From NCBI GenBank assembly GCA_001772005.1, contig MERI01000238.1, positions 1 to 47,904 on the forward strand: a DNA stretch of 47,904 nucleotides, written 5' to 3'. A program made the position numbers and the translations under genes. Each line of letters begins with the position of its first letter. Within the stretch, counting starts at the first letter, position 1. This DNA comes from Betaproteobacteria bacterium RIFCSPLOWO2_12_FULL_62_58. Its GTDB lineage: Bacteria; Pseudomonadota; Gammaproteobacteria; Burkholderiales; SG8-41. A model generated the notes under the pieces. The model ran no database searches and was not told the origin of the DNA. It worked only from the letters and a program-made list of their open reading frames with translations. Positions 7,410 to 15,949 of the stretch are shown here, in pieces.

Positions 7410-10106
7410 ATGACTTCTTCCTTCAATTCCATCGCCAGGCGCGAAATCGACCTCGGGCTCGGCAAGAAATATGCGTACTACTCGGTACCCGCGCTCGAGC
7501 AGCAGGGCGTCGGACGCGTATCGCGGCTGCCGGTCTCGCTGCGCATCGTGCTCGAGTCGCTCCTCAGAAATTGCGACGGGAAGCGCGTGTTCGAGGGCCA
7601 GGTGCGCGCGCTGGCCGGATGGCAGCCGCATGCGACAAGAGAAGACGAGATCCCGTTCACCGTCGGGCGCATCGTGCTCAACTGCGCGGCGGGCATACCG
7701 CTGCTCGGTGATCTCACGGCGATCCGCGGCGCGGTCAAGCGCATGGGTTATCCGGGTGAGATCGTGGGGCCGAAGGTCCCGGTCGATATGGCGCTCGACC
7801 ACACGCTCACGGTCGATTACCACGGCACGCCCGATGCGCTGGCGCGCAACATGGCGCTCGAGGTGAAGCGCAACGAGGAGCGCTTCCGCTTCGTGAAGTG
7901 GGCGATGCAGGCATACCCAGGCATACGCCTGATGCCGCCGGGCTGGGGCATTCTGCACCAGCTCAACCTGGAGTTCCTGGCGCCGGGCTTTCTCGAGAAG
8001 GACGGCGTGTGCTATCCCGACACGCTCGTTGGCACCGATTCGCATACGTGCATGATCGCGGGGCTCGGCGTGGTGGGCTGGGGTGTCGGCGGCATCGAAG
8101 CCGAAGCGGCGATGCTCGGCCAGCCGGTCTATGTTCTCACCCCGGACGTGGTTGGCGTTCACGTCACGGGCAAGCTCAAGCAGGGCATCACCGCGACGGA
8201 CCTCGTGCTATGCGTTACCGAAATGCTGCGAAAGGCGAAAGTGGTCGGCAAACTCGTCGAGTTCTTCGGCGAAGGCGTGAAGAACCTGACATTGCCCGAC
8301 CGCGCGACGGTTTCCAACATGGCCGTCGAGTACGGCGCCACGATCGGCTACTTCCCGGTGGACGAGCAGACCTGCAAATACCTGCTGCAGACCGGGCGGC
8401 CGGAAGAGCGCGTGCGCGCAGTCGAGAAGTTTTACCGCGCGCAAGGGTGCTTCGGCGCGGCCCGCGAAGGCGAGGTCGACTACAGCCACGTGCTGCAACT
8501 CGATCTCTCGAACGTCACAGCGAGTGTTGCCGGACCGAAAAGGCCGCAGGACCGCATCCCGCTGCCCGAAATCAAGAGCCGTTTCGAAAGCACGCTCGTG
8601 CAGCCGTTGGCGAGCGGCGGTTACGGCAAGACGAACCCACGATCGAAAGCGGACGGCGGGCAGGTCGATCACGGCGATGTCGTGATCGCTGCGATCACTT
8701 CGTGCACCAACACATCGAATCCGGGCGTCATGCTCGCGGCGGGACTCGTGGCGAAGAAAGCGGTCGAGCGCGGTCTCAAGGCGAAACCATGGATGAAGAC
8801 CTCGCTCACGCCCGGCTCGACTGTCGTCAGCAAGTATCTCGAAGCGACCGGGCTGCAGCGCTATCTCGATCAGCTCGGATTCGCGGTCGCGGGCTATAGC
8901 TGTGGCACCTGCGTGGGCGCCTCGGGGCCGATCGATGCGCAGCTCGAGAAGAGCATCATGGACAACGACGTGGTCGCGTGCGCGGTCCTGTCCGGCAACC
9001 GCAACTTCGAAGCGCGCATCCACCCGGCCGTACGCGCGGCGTTTCTTGCAAGCCCGCCGCTCGTGGTTGCATTCGCGCTCGCGGGCCGTGTTGACATCGA
9101 TCTCGAGAAAGAGCCGCTCGGCTGCAACGACAAGGGCGAGTCGGTGTACTTGCGCGACGTGTGGCCGACGACAGAAGAGTTGCAGCAGGCCGTCGAAGTC
9201 GCAGCCAATCCCGCCTTCTATCGCGAGACCTACTCCGCCGACATCGCGAGCCGGAATCCGCTCTGGAAAACCATCCCGCAGGCGATCGGCGAGATGTACC
9301 CGTGGGAGAGCGACTCGAGCTATATCAAGGAGCCGCCGTTTCTCGACGAGGAGCTGAGACAGTCGACGCTCACCGACTTCAAGGGCGCGCGGGCGCTCGC
9401 GATACTCGGCAACTCGATCACGACGGACCACATCAGCCCGATCGGAAGCATCAAGAGCACGTCGCCAGCAGGCCTCTATCTGCAAAAGCTCGGCGTTGCG
9501 CCTGCGGATTTCAACAACTACGGCGCGCGCCGCATGAATCACGAGGTGATGATGCGTGGCACGTTTGCCAACGTGCGGTTGAGGAATTTCATGGTCCCGG
9601 GTGTCGAAGGCGGCGTCACGGTGCATCAATCGAGCGGCGAGCGCATGAGCATTTATGACGCGGCGATGCGCTACAAATTCGAGCGCGTGCCGCTGGTCGT
9701 CGTCGCAGGTGAGGAATACGGGACTGGGAGCGCGCGCGACTGGGCTGCGAAAGGTACGCGGCTCCTCGGCGTGCGCGCGGTCGTCGCGGGGAGCTTCGAG
9801 CGCATCCATCGCAGCAACCTCGTCGGCATGGGCGTACTGCCGTGTCAGCTCCCAGCGGGCACGACCGCTGCAACGCTGGGCCTGGACGGCTCGGAAGTGT
9901 TCGACCTGGTCGGTCTTAACGATCACGCGAAACCGGGACAGGCGCTGACGCTCGCCGTGCATCGCGCGGACGGGCGCAGCGATAAGGTTTCCGTCACGCT
10001 GCGCCTCGATACGCCGGCTGAAGTCGATCACGTGCGCCACGGCGGCATCATGCCGTACGTACTGAGCGAGATCACGAAAGGCGCGAAGGCGTTGGCGGAA
10101 GCGTAA
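7410..10106 (+). CDS. acnA: Aconitate hydratase A-like (AcnA/IRP type)
   Basis: About 898 residues, full length for AcnA-type single-chain aconitases. Counting from the ATG at 7410, the cluster ligands are C432 (SCTNTSNPG), C498 and C501 (CGTCVGASG), with the classic C-x65-C-x2-C spacing. The swivel domain has [14 protein letters not shown] and [12 protein letters not shown]. Two departures from canonical AcnA are seen: the IGNSG motif reads VGASG and the second Ser of SSRD is Ala. The enzyme interconverts citrate and isocitrate through cis-aconitate, or may act on a methylated analogue given its MmgE/PrpD neighbour. A GTG at 7380 overlapping the previous stop and an ATG at 7386 are alternative starts; none has a strong ribosome site. 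Confidence 0.88.
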   Translation: MTSSFNSIARREIDLGLGKKYAYYSVPALEQQGVGRVSRLPVSLRIVLESLLRNCDGKRVFEGQVRALAGWQPHATREDEIPFTVGRIVLNCAAGIPLLGDLTAIRGAVKRMGYPGEIVGPKVPVDMALDHTLTVDYHGTPDALARNMALEVKRNEERFRFVKWAMQAYPGIRLMPPGWGILHQLNLEFLAPGFLEKDGVCYPDTLVGTDSHTCMIAGLGVVGWGVGGIEAEAAMLGQPVYVLTPDVVGVHVTGKLKQGITATDLVLCVTEMLRKAKVVGKLVEFFGEGVKNLTLPDRATVSNMAVEYGATIGYFPVDEQTCKYLLQTGRPEERVRAVEKFYRAQGCFGAAREGEVDYSHVLQLDLSNVTASVAGPKRPQDRIPLPEIKSRFESTLVQPLASGGYGKTNPRSKADGGQVDHGDVVIAAITSCTNTSNPGVMLAAGLVAKKAVERGLKAKPWMKTSLTPGSTVVSKYLEATGLQRYLDQLGFAVAGYSCGTCVGASGPIDAQLEKSIMDNDVVACAVLSGNRNFEARIHPAVRAAFLASPPLVVAFALAGRVDIDLEKEPLGCNDKGESVYLRDVWPTTEELQQAVEVAANPAFYRETYSADIASRNPLWKTIPQAIGEMYPWESDSSYIKEPPFLDEELRQSTLTDFKGARALAILGNSITTDHISPIGSIKSTSPAGLYLQKLGVAPADFNNYGARRMNHEVMMRGTFANVRLRNFMVPGVEGGVTVHQSSGERMSIYDAAMRYKFERVPLVVVAGEEYGTGSARDWAAKGTRLLGVRAVVAGSFERIHRSNLVGMGVLPCQLPAGTTAATLGLDGSEVFDLVGLNDHAKPGQALTLAVHRADGRSDKVSVTLRLDTPAEVDHVRHGGIMPYVLSEITKGAKALAEA

Positions 10107-10111
10107 GCGGG

Positions 10112-10131
10112 CCCGCCGCTCGAAAGGCGGG
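10112..10131 (+). terminator. Weak hairpin after aconitase
   Basis: CCCGCC (10112-10117) and GGCGGG (10126-10131) form a 6-bp GC stem with an 8-base loop just after the aconitase stop. There is no T tract, so it could be a 3' stabilising hairpin rather than a terminator. The rest of the roughly 270-bp gap up to nadC shows no convincing gene. Confidence 0.3.
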
Positions 10132-10404
10132 AGATTACGCGGTGCCGACCCGGCCTGCGTTGCCTGGACCACGTTTCACTTTTTGCAACTCAACCAAGTT
10201 GAGGATGATCCAGCTTTCAAAGTCTCGCCATGGGGGCGGGGAGCGCATGGCCGTGCGCGCTCGATCGGTGCTCGGTGGCCTCCATCACGAATACTTTCTC
10301 GTGGATGCGGCAGGAGGATTCGGCATTGCAACACGGTAGAATACGCGCGACACAATGTTAGCGGGACACGCGGGTTTAGGATCCCTACATCAAAGGCGAA
10401 AAGG

Positions 10405-11238
10405 ATGAATTTGGCATCGGTCATTGAGCGCGACGTCAATGCGGCTTTGAGTGAGGACGTAGGCAGCGGGGACCTGACCGCGCTGCTCACGCCTGCGGAG
10501 CAGCACGCGCAGGCGCACGTGCTCTGCCGGCAGAAGACTGTAATTTGTGGCCAACTCTGGTTTGAAACCTGCTTCCGGCGCCTTGATCCGGGCGTGGCAG
10601 TTAACTGGCGCGCGGCGGAAGGCGCGACGGTTGCTGCCGGGGCCGTGGTCTGCACCATCTCCGGCGCGGTACGCGCACTGCTCACCGGCGAGCGTGCGGC
10701 GCTCAACTTCCTGCAGACGCTATCCGCAGTGGCCACCGTAACGCGCCGCTACGTCGAGGCGGTCGCCGGCACCCGCGCGGCGATCGTGGATACGCGTAAG
10801 ACGCTGCCGGGCCTTCGCATCGCGCAGAAATATGCGGTCAAGGTGGGCGGCGGCACGAACCACCGCATGGGGTTATATGACGCCATGCTCATCAAGGAAA
10901 ACCATATTGCCGCGGCCGGTGGGGTACGCGCGGCCTACACCCAGGCGCACAGGCTCGCACCGCCAGACGTCTGGATTCAGGTCGAGGTCGAAACCCTCGA
11001 TCAGCTGCGGGAAGCGCTGGCCGCCGGCGCGACGAAGATCCTGCTTGACAACATGGAGCTGGAGCGTATGCGCGAGGCGGTAAAGCTTGTGGCCGGCCGC
11101 GCCGAACTTGAAGCCTCCGGGAGCGTGACGCTGGAGAACGTGCGCGCGATCGCCGAGACCGGCGTGGACCGCATCTCTATCGGCAGCCTCACCAAGGACA
11201 TCGAGGCTGCCGACTTCTCGATGCGGTTCATTGAGTGA
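10405..11238 (+). CDS. nadC: Quinolinate phosphoribosyltransferase (NadC)
   Basis: 277 residues. It matches nicotinate-nucleotide pyrophosphorylase throughout: SEDVGSGDLTALL at the start, ERAALNFLQTLSAVAT, DTRKTLPGLRIAQKYAVKVGGG with the PRPP and quinolinate Arg/Lys residues, HRMGLYDAMLIKENHI, ILLDNMELERM and a C-terminal SGSVTLENVRAIAETGVDRISIGSLTK. It converts quinolinate and PRPP to nicotinate mononucleotide in NAD synthesis. The ATG at 10405 is preceded by AAAAGG and matches the family start; the frame is open further upstream but without conserved sequence. nadA and nadB are not in the window, so it stands alone. Confidence 0.95.
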   Translation: MNLASVIERDVNAALSEDVGSGDLTALLTPAEQHAQAHVLCRQKTVICGQLWFETCFRRLDPGVAVNWRAAEGATVAAGAVVCTISGAVRALLTGERAALNFLQTLSAVATVTRRYVEAVAGTRAAIVDTRKTLPGLRIAQKYAVKVGGGTNHRMGLYDAMLIKENHIAAAGGVRAAYTQAHRLAPPDVWIQVEVETLDQLREALAAGATKILLDNMELERMREAVKLVAGRAELEASGSVTLENVRAIAETGVDRISIGSLTKDIEAADFSMRFIE

Positions 11239-11389
11239 TTGTTGAAGCACCGATCATCGTCTGAAGACTCCGACAAGCGCTTGCTCCAACCCGTTTCCGG
11301 TGCTCATCGACGTCTAAATTGTCTTCAAGCCGCATAAGACGGCTGCGTGTACTGCATTCCGACCTGGAGAGATCCTGCGCCGACTCACC

Positions 11390-11785
11390 CTAGATTGCCG
11401 CTACCGCCTGAATCTCAACGAGCAGCCCGGGCTCGCTCAGATGGTTGACCTCAACCATTGTGCTGGTCGGCAGGTTGTCCTTGAAGAACTCCTCGCGCGC
11501 TGCAACGATCTGCTTGAATTCCCGCATGTCGACCGTATAGACTGTCGTCCACACGACGTCCGAAAGCGACGCGCCGGCCGCAACGAGGCTCTTCTCGATG
11601 TTGCGCAAACATTGCCGTGTCTGCTCGAGCATGCTGCCTACGCCGACCATTTTGCCGTCATCATCGCGCGCTAGCTGGCCCGACACGAAAATGAGGCTCT
11701 TGGGCTGGTCGACACGCACGTAATGGTTGTACACCGTGATCCGCACGTTCTTCATTCCGGGCGGATTTCCGCGCTTGATCGCCAT
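11390..11785 (-). CDS. RidA/YjgF/UK114 family protein
   Basis: 131 residues of the trimeric Rid fold: SLIFVSGQLARDDDGKMVGVGSMLEQTRQCLRNIEKSLVAAGASLSDVVWTTVYTVDMREF in pieces, ending EIQAVAAI. Canonical RidA deaminates 2-aminoacrylate using an Arg in the RSxVEV region; here that stretch reads STMVEVNHL with no Arg, so it belongs to a Rid subgroup lacking imine deaminase chemistry, of unknown activity. It is the last gene of the minus-strand run that includes the LeuC/LeuD-like pair, separated from LeuC by about 200 bases, and may share its pathway. Confidence 0.88.
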   Translation of the reverse strand: MAIKRGNPPGMKNVRITVYNHYVRVDQPKSLIFVSGQLARDDDGKMVGVGSMLEQTRQCLRNIEKSLVAAGASLSDVVWTTVYTVDMREFKQIVAAREEFFKDNLPTSTMVEVNHLSEPGLLVEIQAVAAI

Positions 11786-11987
11786 AGAAGAGTTCCTCCG
11801 CCGTGCCCAAGGTCAGCGAGGTCGCCGCCGGAGGGCAGCTTGCTTTGAGTAGGTTTCCATGCGTATAGGCGAAGGGTTATAGCCGCACGCCGGATTGTAT
11901 TTCTGCGGACAGTTGGAGATGGCCATGATTACATCTGGCGGTCGCCCTTGAGCGCCGGTTGCCTTTTCACAGTCCTAGCCGCCACCG

Positions 11988-13253
11988 TTATGCATTGATC
12001 AGTTTCCGCGGATCGGTGATGCGCCCGGCGATCGCGCTTGCTGCCGCGGTTGCAGGACTGCACAGAAAGATCTCGGCGTTCTTATTTCCCATCCGGCCAG
12101 GCATGTTCCGGTTGCTCGTGGAAAGACACCGTTCACCATCAGCGAGCACACCCTGATGGGTACCTGCACATACGGCACAACCCGACGGCAGCAGCGTCGC
12201 GCCAGCCTCGATCAGAATCTCCAAGTCGCCGGCCTTGAGTGTATCCATCTCAACTTGCCGCGAGGCGGGTGTCACCAACAGGCGGATGTCGGGATGAATC
12301 TTTTTGCCCCTGAGAATGCTGGCAGCAATATGCAGATCGTCCGCGCGTGCATTGGTGCACGAACCGATAAACACCTGCTGTATGACTTCGCCCTCCACCT
12401 CAGCGATTGGCACACCTGAGTCCTCTCGCCCTGGGACGGCAACCATTGGTTGGATGGCGCCAAGATTGAAATGCATCTCTGCATTGAAGACGGCCTCGGG
12501 ATCAGACAGCACCGGGTCCAGCTCGTACCTTGCCCGCCCCTTCATATATTCGGCGGTGACCGCGTCGTAAGGAAACACGCCGCCTTTGCCGCCCACTTCG
12601 GTCGCCATGTTGCAAAGGGTAAAGCGCTCGGAAACAGACAAGTTCGCGACAGCATGGCCTTGGTACTCGAGGATCTCGTAAAGCCCACCTAGGATGCCAA
12701 GCTGCTTCGCAATCTCCAGCATTAGATCCTTAGCGTAGACACCGGTCTGAAAGCGGCCCGTCAGCACCATCTTCCGCGTCGCAGGAACACGAAACCACAG
12801 CCTCCCGGTCGCCCATAGGAACCCAATCTCGGTCTCCCCTACCGCCAGGGCCAACGCGCCGACGCACCCGCCGGATGTTGCGTGTGAATCGTTTGCAACC
12901 GACAAGGAGCCCGGCATGATCCAGCCCTTCTCCACCATGACCTGATGCGCAATGCCCGTGCCGGCTTCATAAAACTCGGCAAATCCGTGCGCGCGCGCGA
13001 AATCACGCACGCGTTTCAGGCTGTTAGCGTCCTTGGCTGTGTTCGGCGGGATGCCGTGGTCGAAGCATACCGTGATGCGATCGGGCCGATGCACGCGCGT
13101 CGCACCCATCGTCTCGAACGCGTCAATCGCCCATGCCGCATAATCGTGCGAGTAACTGAAATCCGGCGTAACCTCGACGATCTCGCCGACGGTAGCTTGT
13201 GCCATCCCGCTTGTACGGGCGAGGATCTTCTCAGCCAGCGTTTTTCCGCCCAT
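11988..13253 (-). CDS. 3-isopropylmalate dehydratase large subunit-like (LeuC family)
   Basis: 421 residues, the length of the short homoaconitase/isopropylmalate-isomerase class. It has FDHGIPPNT, a DSHATSGG motif near residue 122, and cluster cysteines in IGSCTNARADD (about residue 300) and SGCAVCAG (about residue 360), which ligate a 4Fe-4S cluster. It forms a hydro-lyase with the small subunit encoded immediately upstream (the stop at 13259 is 5 bases from this start). The context (CMD-like gene upstream, TctABC, CitE-like lyase, no leuA or leuB) argues for catabolic use such as a methylmalate or citraconate hydratase rather than leucine synthesis; that is an inference. Confidence 0.88.
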   Translation of the reverse strand: MGGKTLAEKILARTSGMAQATVGEIVEVTPDFSYSHDYAAWAIDAFETMGATRVHRPDRITVCFDHGIPPNTAKDANSLKRVRDFARAHGFAEFYEAGTGIAHQVMVEKGWIMPGSLSVANDSHATSGGCVGALALAVGETEIGFLWATGRLWFRVPATRKMVLTGRFQTGVYAKDLMLEIAKQLGILGGLYEILEYQGHAVANLSVSERFTLCNMATEVGGKGGVFPYDAVTAEYMKGRARYELDPVLSDPEAVFNAEMHFNLGAIQPMVAVPGREDSGVPIAEVEGEVIQQVFIGSCTNARADDLHIAASILRGKKIHPDIRLLVTPASRQVEMDTLKAGDLEILIEAGATLLPSGCAVCAGTHQGVLADGERCLSTSNRNMPGRMGNKNAEIFLCSPATAAASAIAGRITDPRKLINA

Positions 13254-13258
13254 ATTTC

Positions 13259-13759
13259 CTACGCCCTTGCCAGCAGTTGTCGGCCGTAGTTGATAAGGTT
13301 ACCAGCCGCAATGATGTTAGCTACCACATCGGTGACCGGCGGGAACGGAAACGTCCGATCCTTCCAACGGATGAGCCCTTTGGTGAGTTCGATCGTGATC
13401 TCGTCGCCATCTTGCACGTGAAGCGCCGCCAATTCACGACACTGGATCACGAGAATGCCGTTGTTGATCGCATTGCGAAAGAAGAGTCTCGAGAACGTCT
13501 TCGCGATGACCGCCTTCACACCCGCAGCCCGCAGCGCGCGAGCCGGCGACTCCCGGCCCGTACCGTAGCCGAACGCCTCCCCTGCTACGATAATCGGATG
13601 ACTGCGCACCTTGCGGTTGGCCTCCGGCCCCATCTCCATGAGAACGGTCTCCGCCATGCCTTCCGGCGGCAAAAAAGAGTGGCGCGCGGGCAGTACCACA
13701 TCCGCGGAGACATGGTCGCCGAACGTCGCAGCCGTGCCGCGGATCATAGGAAGATCCAT
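13259..13759 (-). CDS. 3-isopropylmalate dehydratase small subunit-like (LeuD family)
   Basis: 166 residues from the ATG at 13759, the swivel partner of the LeuC-like gene. It has FGDHVSADVVLPARHSF at the N-terminus and GEAFGYGTGREsp at residues 60-72. The position that is usually the catalytic Ser is Thr67 and the next is Gly68, an unusual combination. TFSRLFFRNAINNGILVI follows as in the family. The frame extends upstream to 13933 but that part overlaps the neighbouring CMD-like gene and has no homology. It starts 13 bases after that gene's stop, so the genes form one operon with LeuC-like. Confidence 0.85.
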   Translation of the reverse strand: MDLPMIRGTAATFGDHVSADVVLPARHSFLPPEGMAETVLMEMGPEANRKVRSHPIIVAGEAFGYGTGRESPARALRAAGVKAVIAKTFSRLFFRNAINNGILVIQCRELAALHVQDGDEITIELTKGLIRWKDRTFPFPPVTDVVANIIAAGNLINYGRQLLARA

Positions 13760-13772
13760 ATGCCTAGCCGGA

Positions 13773-14372
13773 TTAGTGGTTGACGTTTTCAGCGTAGACT
13801 TTGGACGGCAGATTGTCACGGGGCCACTCATCGCCATTTTCAAACTGGGCGACGCCAACAGCGTGCCGAGCCATGCCGGACTCGAGCATGGCCATGGACA
13901 CGATTTCGGCCACACCGACATCAGTGATTCCATGCTTGCGCAGCGCCTCGAAATCCGCGTCCGTCATCGGCTCGTTGAATGCGGTTTTGCGCGCAAAACG
14001 CAAAACTGCCTTCGTCTTCTCGTTTACCTTCTTCGAGTTCTCGAAATCGAGAATCTCCATTACGTCGTCCTCCGACATCCTGAAATGCTCAATCAGGTGC
14101 GTCTGATGATTATTGATGCAGCGCGGGCAGTTGACCTCGGCCGCGCATACGAGTGAAATTGAATTGAGGAGTGGTTTGGGTAGCGCTCCCTCTGTCATCT
14201 GCAGCCGCTTGGTGAGTCCCCACCAGTGCCGCAGTAGTTCGACATCCAACGCAAAAAACCCCCATGTCGGCGTTAGGAATTTTGCGCCCTTTGTCTTGCG
14301 GATGTCTTCAAAGATCTTCGCAACTTCGCCGTTGGCGTCTTTTGGCTGAACCAGCCTCACTTTCTGGACCAT
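13773..14372 (-). CDS. Carboxymuconolactone decarboxylase/AhpD-like protein
   Basis: 199 residues of the all-helical AhpD/CMD fold. The motif E-x2-C-x2-C-x3-H is visible in AAEVNCPRCINNHQTHL, the redox pair and proton relay of AhpD-type alkylhydroperoxidases. It may reduce peroxides or simply protect the oxygen-sensitive Fe-S hydro-lyase encoded downstream in the same operon (inference). The start at 14372 is supported by AAGGAG five to six bases upstream; the longer frame to 14525 is not conserved. Confidence 0.8.
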   Translation of the reverse strand: MVQKVRLVQPKDANGEVAKIFEDIRKTKGAKFLTPTWGFFALDVELLRHWWGLTKRLQMTEGALPKPLLNSISLVCAAEVNCPRCINNHQTHLIEHFRMSEDDVMEILDFENSKKVNEKTKAVLRFARKTAFNEPMTDADFEALRKHGITDVGVAEIVSMAMLESGMARHAVGVAQFENGDEWPRDNLPSKVYAENVNH

Positions 14373-14389
14373 ATGTGTGCTCCTTCGAA

Positions 14390-14403
14390 CGTTATTTATA
14401 ACG
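14390..14403. promoter_or_regulatory. Palindrome upstream of CMD-LeuD-LeuC operon
   Basis: CGTTATTTATAACG is a 14-bp inverted repeat with 6-bp arms and a two-base centre, 18 bases upstream of the CMD-like start codon and overlapping the likely 5' leader. It could be an operator for the minus-strand operon below it. No cognate regulator is identified. Confidence 0.3.
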
Positions 14404-14642
14404 GGTCTTCGTGTACTCGTGTGGGTGATTTTGGGGCATTTTAGAGCGCTGGCTGCTGCATGATTCATTTGAGCGGATCGATACATGAAACCAGCAATAG
14501 CGGAGCGATATGAATCGTTACCCACTCAGCACGTGGGGATTCCGCGCTAGTTTCCGACCGCTATCCGCGTGCGGATTGGGTCCCGGCCGCGCTCGCACAA
14601 GCGAACCTGCGCAGCGGGACCCTCTCGGCACTCGCGGTCGTC

Positions 14643-15647
14643 TTACTTGAGACCCCACAGAGCGCTGACCTCTTTCATCTCCGCCTCGACATAGGCTCTC
14701 GTCTCCCGGTCGTCCTTGTAGAAGGGCACGCCCCCTGTTTTCTTGACCCGCGTCACGAATTCGGGATCGGCGAACGCTTCCTTCAGTGCCTTGTTCCATG
14801 CGTCAACGATCTGGCGCGGCAGCTTCGGCGGTGCCGAGATGCCGGCCCAGAAGTAGCAGGTGACTGACGGATAGCCTGCTTCCTCAAAGGTCGGCGTGTC
14901 CGGGAAATCCGGATGCCTGGTCTTGCCCGTCTGCGCGAGCGGCTTTACTATTTTCGACCTGTACGCCGGCAGGATGCCTTGGGCCGTGCTCGCTCCCACT
15001 TTCAGCAGTCCACCCGCGGTCATGGTGACGAGGGGTGCGCCTCCCGGCGCTATCACAGGCTTCGTCCGGGTCACGTCCACGCCGATCGCCTTGAGGAACT
15101 GGCGGGTGCCGAAGTCTTGCATTCCGGCTCCCCCAAGCGAACCCCAAGTGAACGCGGCGGGATCGTTCTTGGCTTCCTCTACGACCTCTTTCAGGGCCTT
15201 GATCGGCGAATTCGCGGACACGATCATGATGAAGGGGCTCGCCGTTACTATGGCGACGAACGTCCGGTCCAGAACCTTGAATGGCAACTCACGCATCGCG
15301 GCGGGGAGCATGCTCGCGCTCGACTGAGAATCGAGCATCAAGGTGTAGCCGTCCGGCGCCGCGTTGTAGACCTCGAGGTTTGCCGGCACGCTATTGCCGC
15401 CGGGCTTGTTGATGACGTTGATTCTCGTTCCCCATTTCTTCTCCAGATAGTTCGCGGTGACCCGGGCGGTCGCATCCGTCGCGGCACCGGGCGCGAACGG
15501 CACGATGATGTCGATAGGCCTCGCTGGATACTTCGTCTGGGATGCAGCCGGCTGACTCCAGGCAGCCAACAGGCCGGGGCTGACAACCAGTGCCAGACTC
15601 AGAATCCGCCTCACACGCATAAAAAGTTCCTTCCTCGCTTCGCTCAT
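14643..15647 (-). CDS. tctC: TctC/Bug receptor of a tripartite tricarboxylate transporter
   Basis: 334 residues from the ATG at 15647, which has GGAGGA six bases upstream; an ATG at 15620 with AAGGAA is also possible. Signal peptide core LSLALVVSPGLLAAW ends near QPAASQ. The mature protein begins YPARPIDIIVPFAPGAATD, then NKPGGNSVPANLEV and PDGYTLML. It diverges from the other Bug proteins here (NKPGGNS rather than DNRPGAGGNIG). Lying next to TctA and TctB, it should be the periplasmic binding subunit of that importer. The upstream DNA is a tandem duplication that repeats the start region in frame, so a start at 15770 would add 41 residues. Confidence 0.9.
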   Translation of the reverse strand: MSEARKELFMRVRRILSLALVVSPGLLAAWSQPAASQTKYPARPIDIIVPFAPGAATDATARVTANYLEKKWGTRINVINKPGGNSVPANLEVYNAAPDGYTLMLDSQSSASMLPAAMRELPFKVLDRTFVAIVTASPFIMIVSANSPIKALKEVVEEAKNDPAAFTWGSLGGAGMQDFGTRQFLKAIGVDVTRTKPVIAPGGAPLVTMTAGGLLKVGASTAQGILPAYRSKIVKPLAQTGKTRHPDFPDTPTFEEAGYPSVTCYFWAGISAPPKLPRQIVDAWNKALKEAFADPEFVTRVKKTGGVPFYKDDRETRAYVEAEMKEVSALWGLK

Positions 15648-15863
15648 CTGATCCTCCGTCTTGGTTACGAAATTAAACTGCACTGCGTCCAACCCAGTTC
15701 TTAGGAAAGTGTTCAGCAGTATCAGGCTCCGCCTTGGACTCATGAAAAGTCTCTTCCTCGCTTCGTTCATATAATCCTCCTTTTTGGTTACGAAATTAAG
15801 CTGCACAGCGTTCAACCCGGTTCTTGGGAATGCGTTCAGCAACATCACGCTGCGCCTTCGAAC
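15618..15863. repeat. Two-copy 123-bp tandem duplication of a translation start region
   Basis: Copies at 15618-15740 and 15741-15863 are about 80 percent identical with a period of exactly 123 bp, a multiple of three. On the minus strand each copy holds a strong ribosome site (GGAGGA) and an ATG followed by codons for M(S/N)EARK(E/R)LFM. The frame stays open through both copies and runs into tctC. The substitutions between copies are spread out and keep the frame open, suggesting an old duplication retained in frame. Confidence 0.75.
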
Positions 15864-15949
15864 TTCAAATCTCCTACCCCGTGTCGAAAAATTGGAGCCA
15901 TGCTCCCTCGGTTTTCCGTCGGGCCAAGCCCTCCAGCCGTCCCACATTG

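Noticed and set aside
8208-10172. 654-codon open frame on the minus strand opposite aconitase
   Set aside because: Arg- and Ala-rich translation typical of the antisense of GC-rich genes; the plus strand encodes a complete aconitase.
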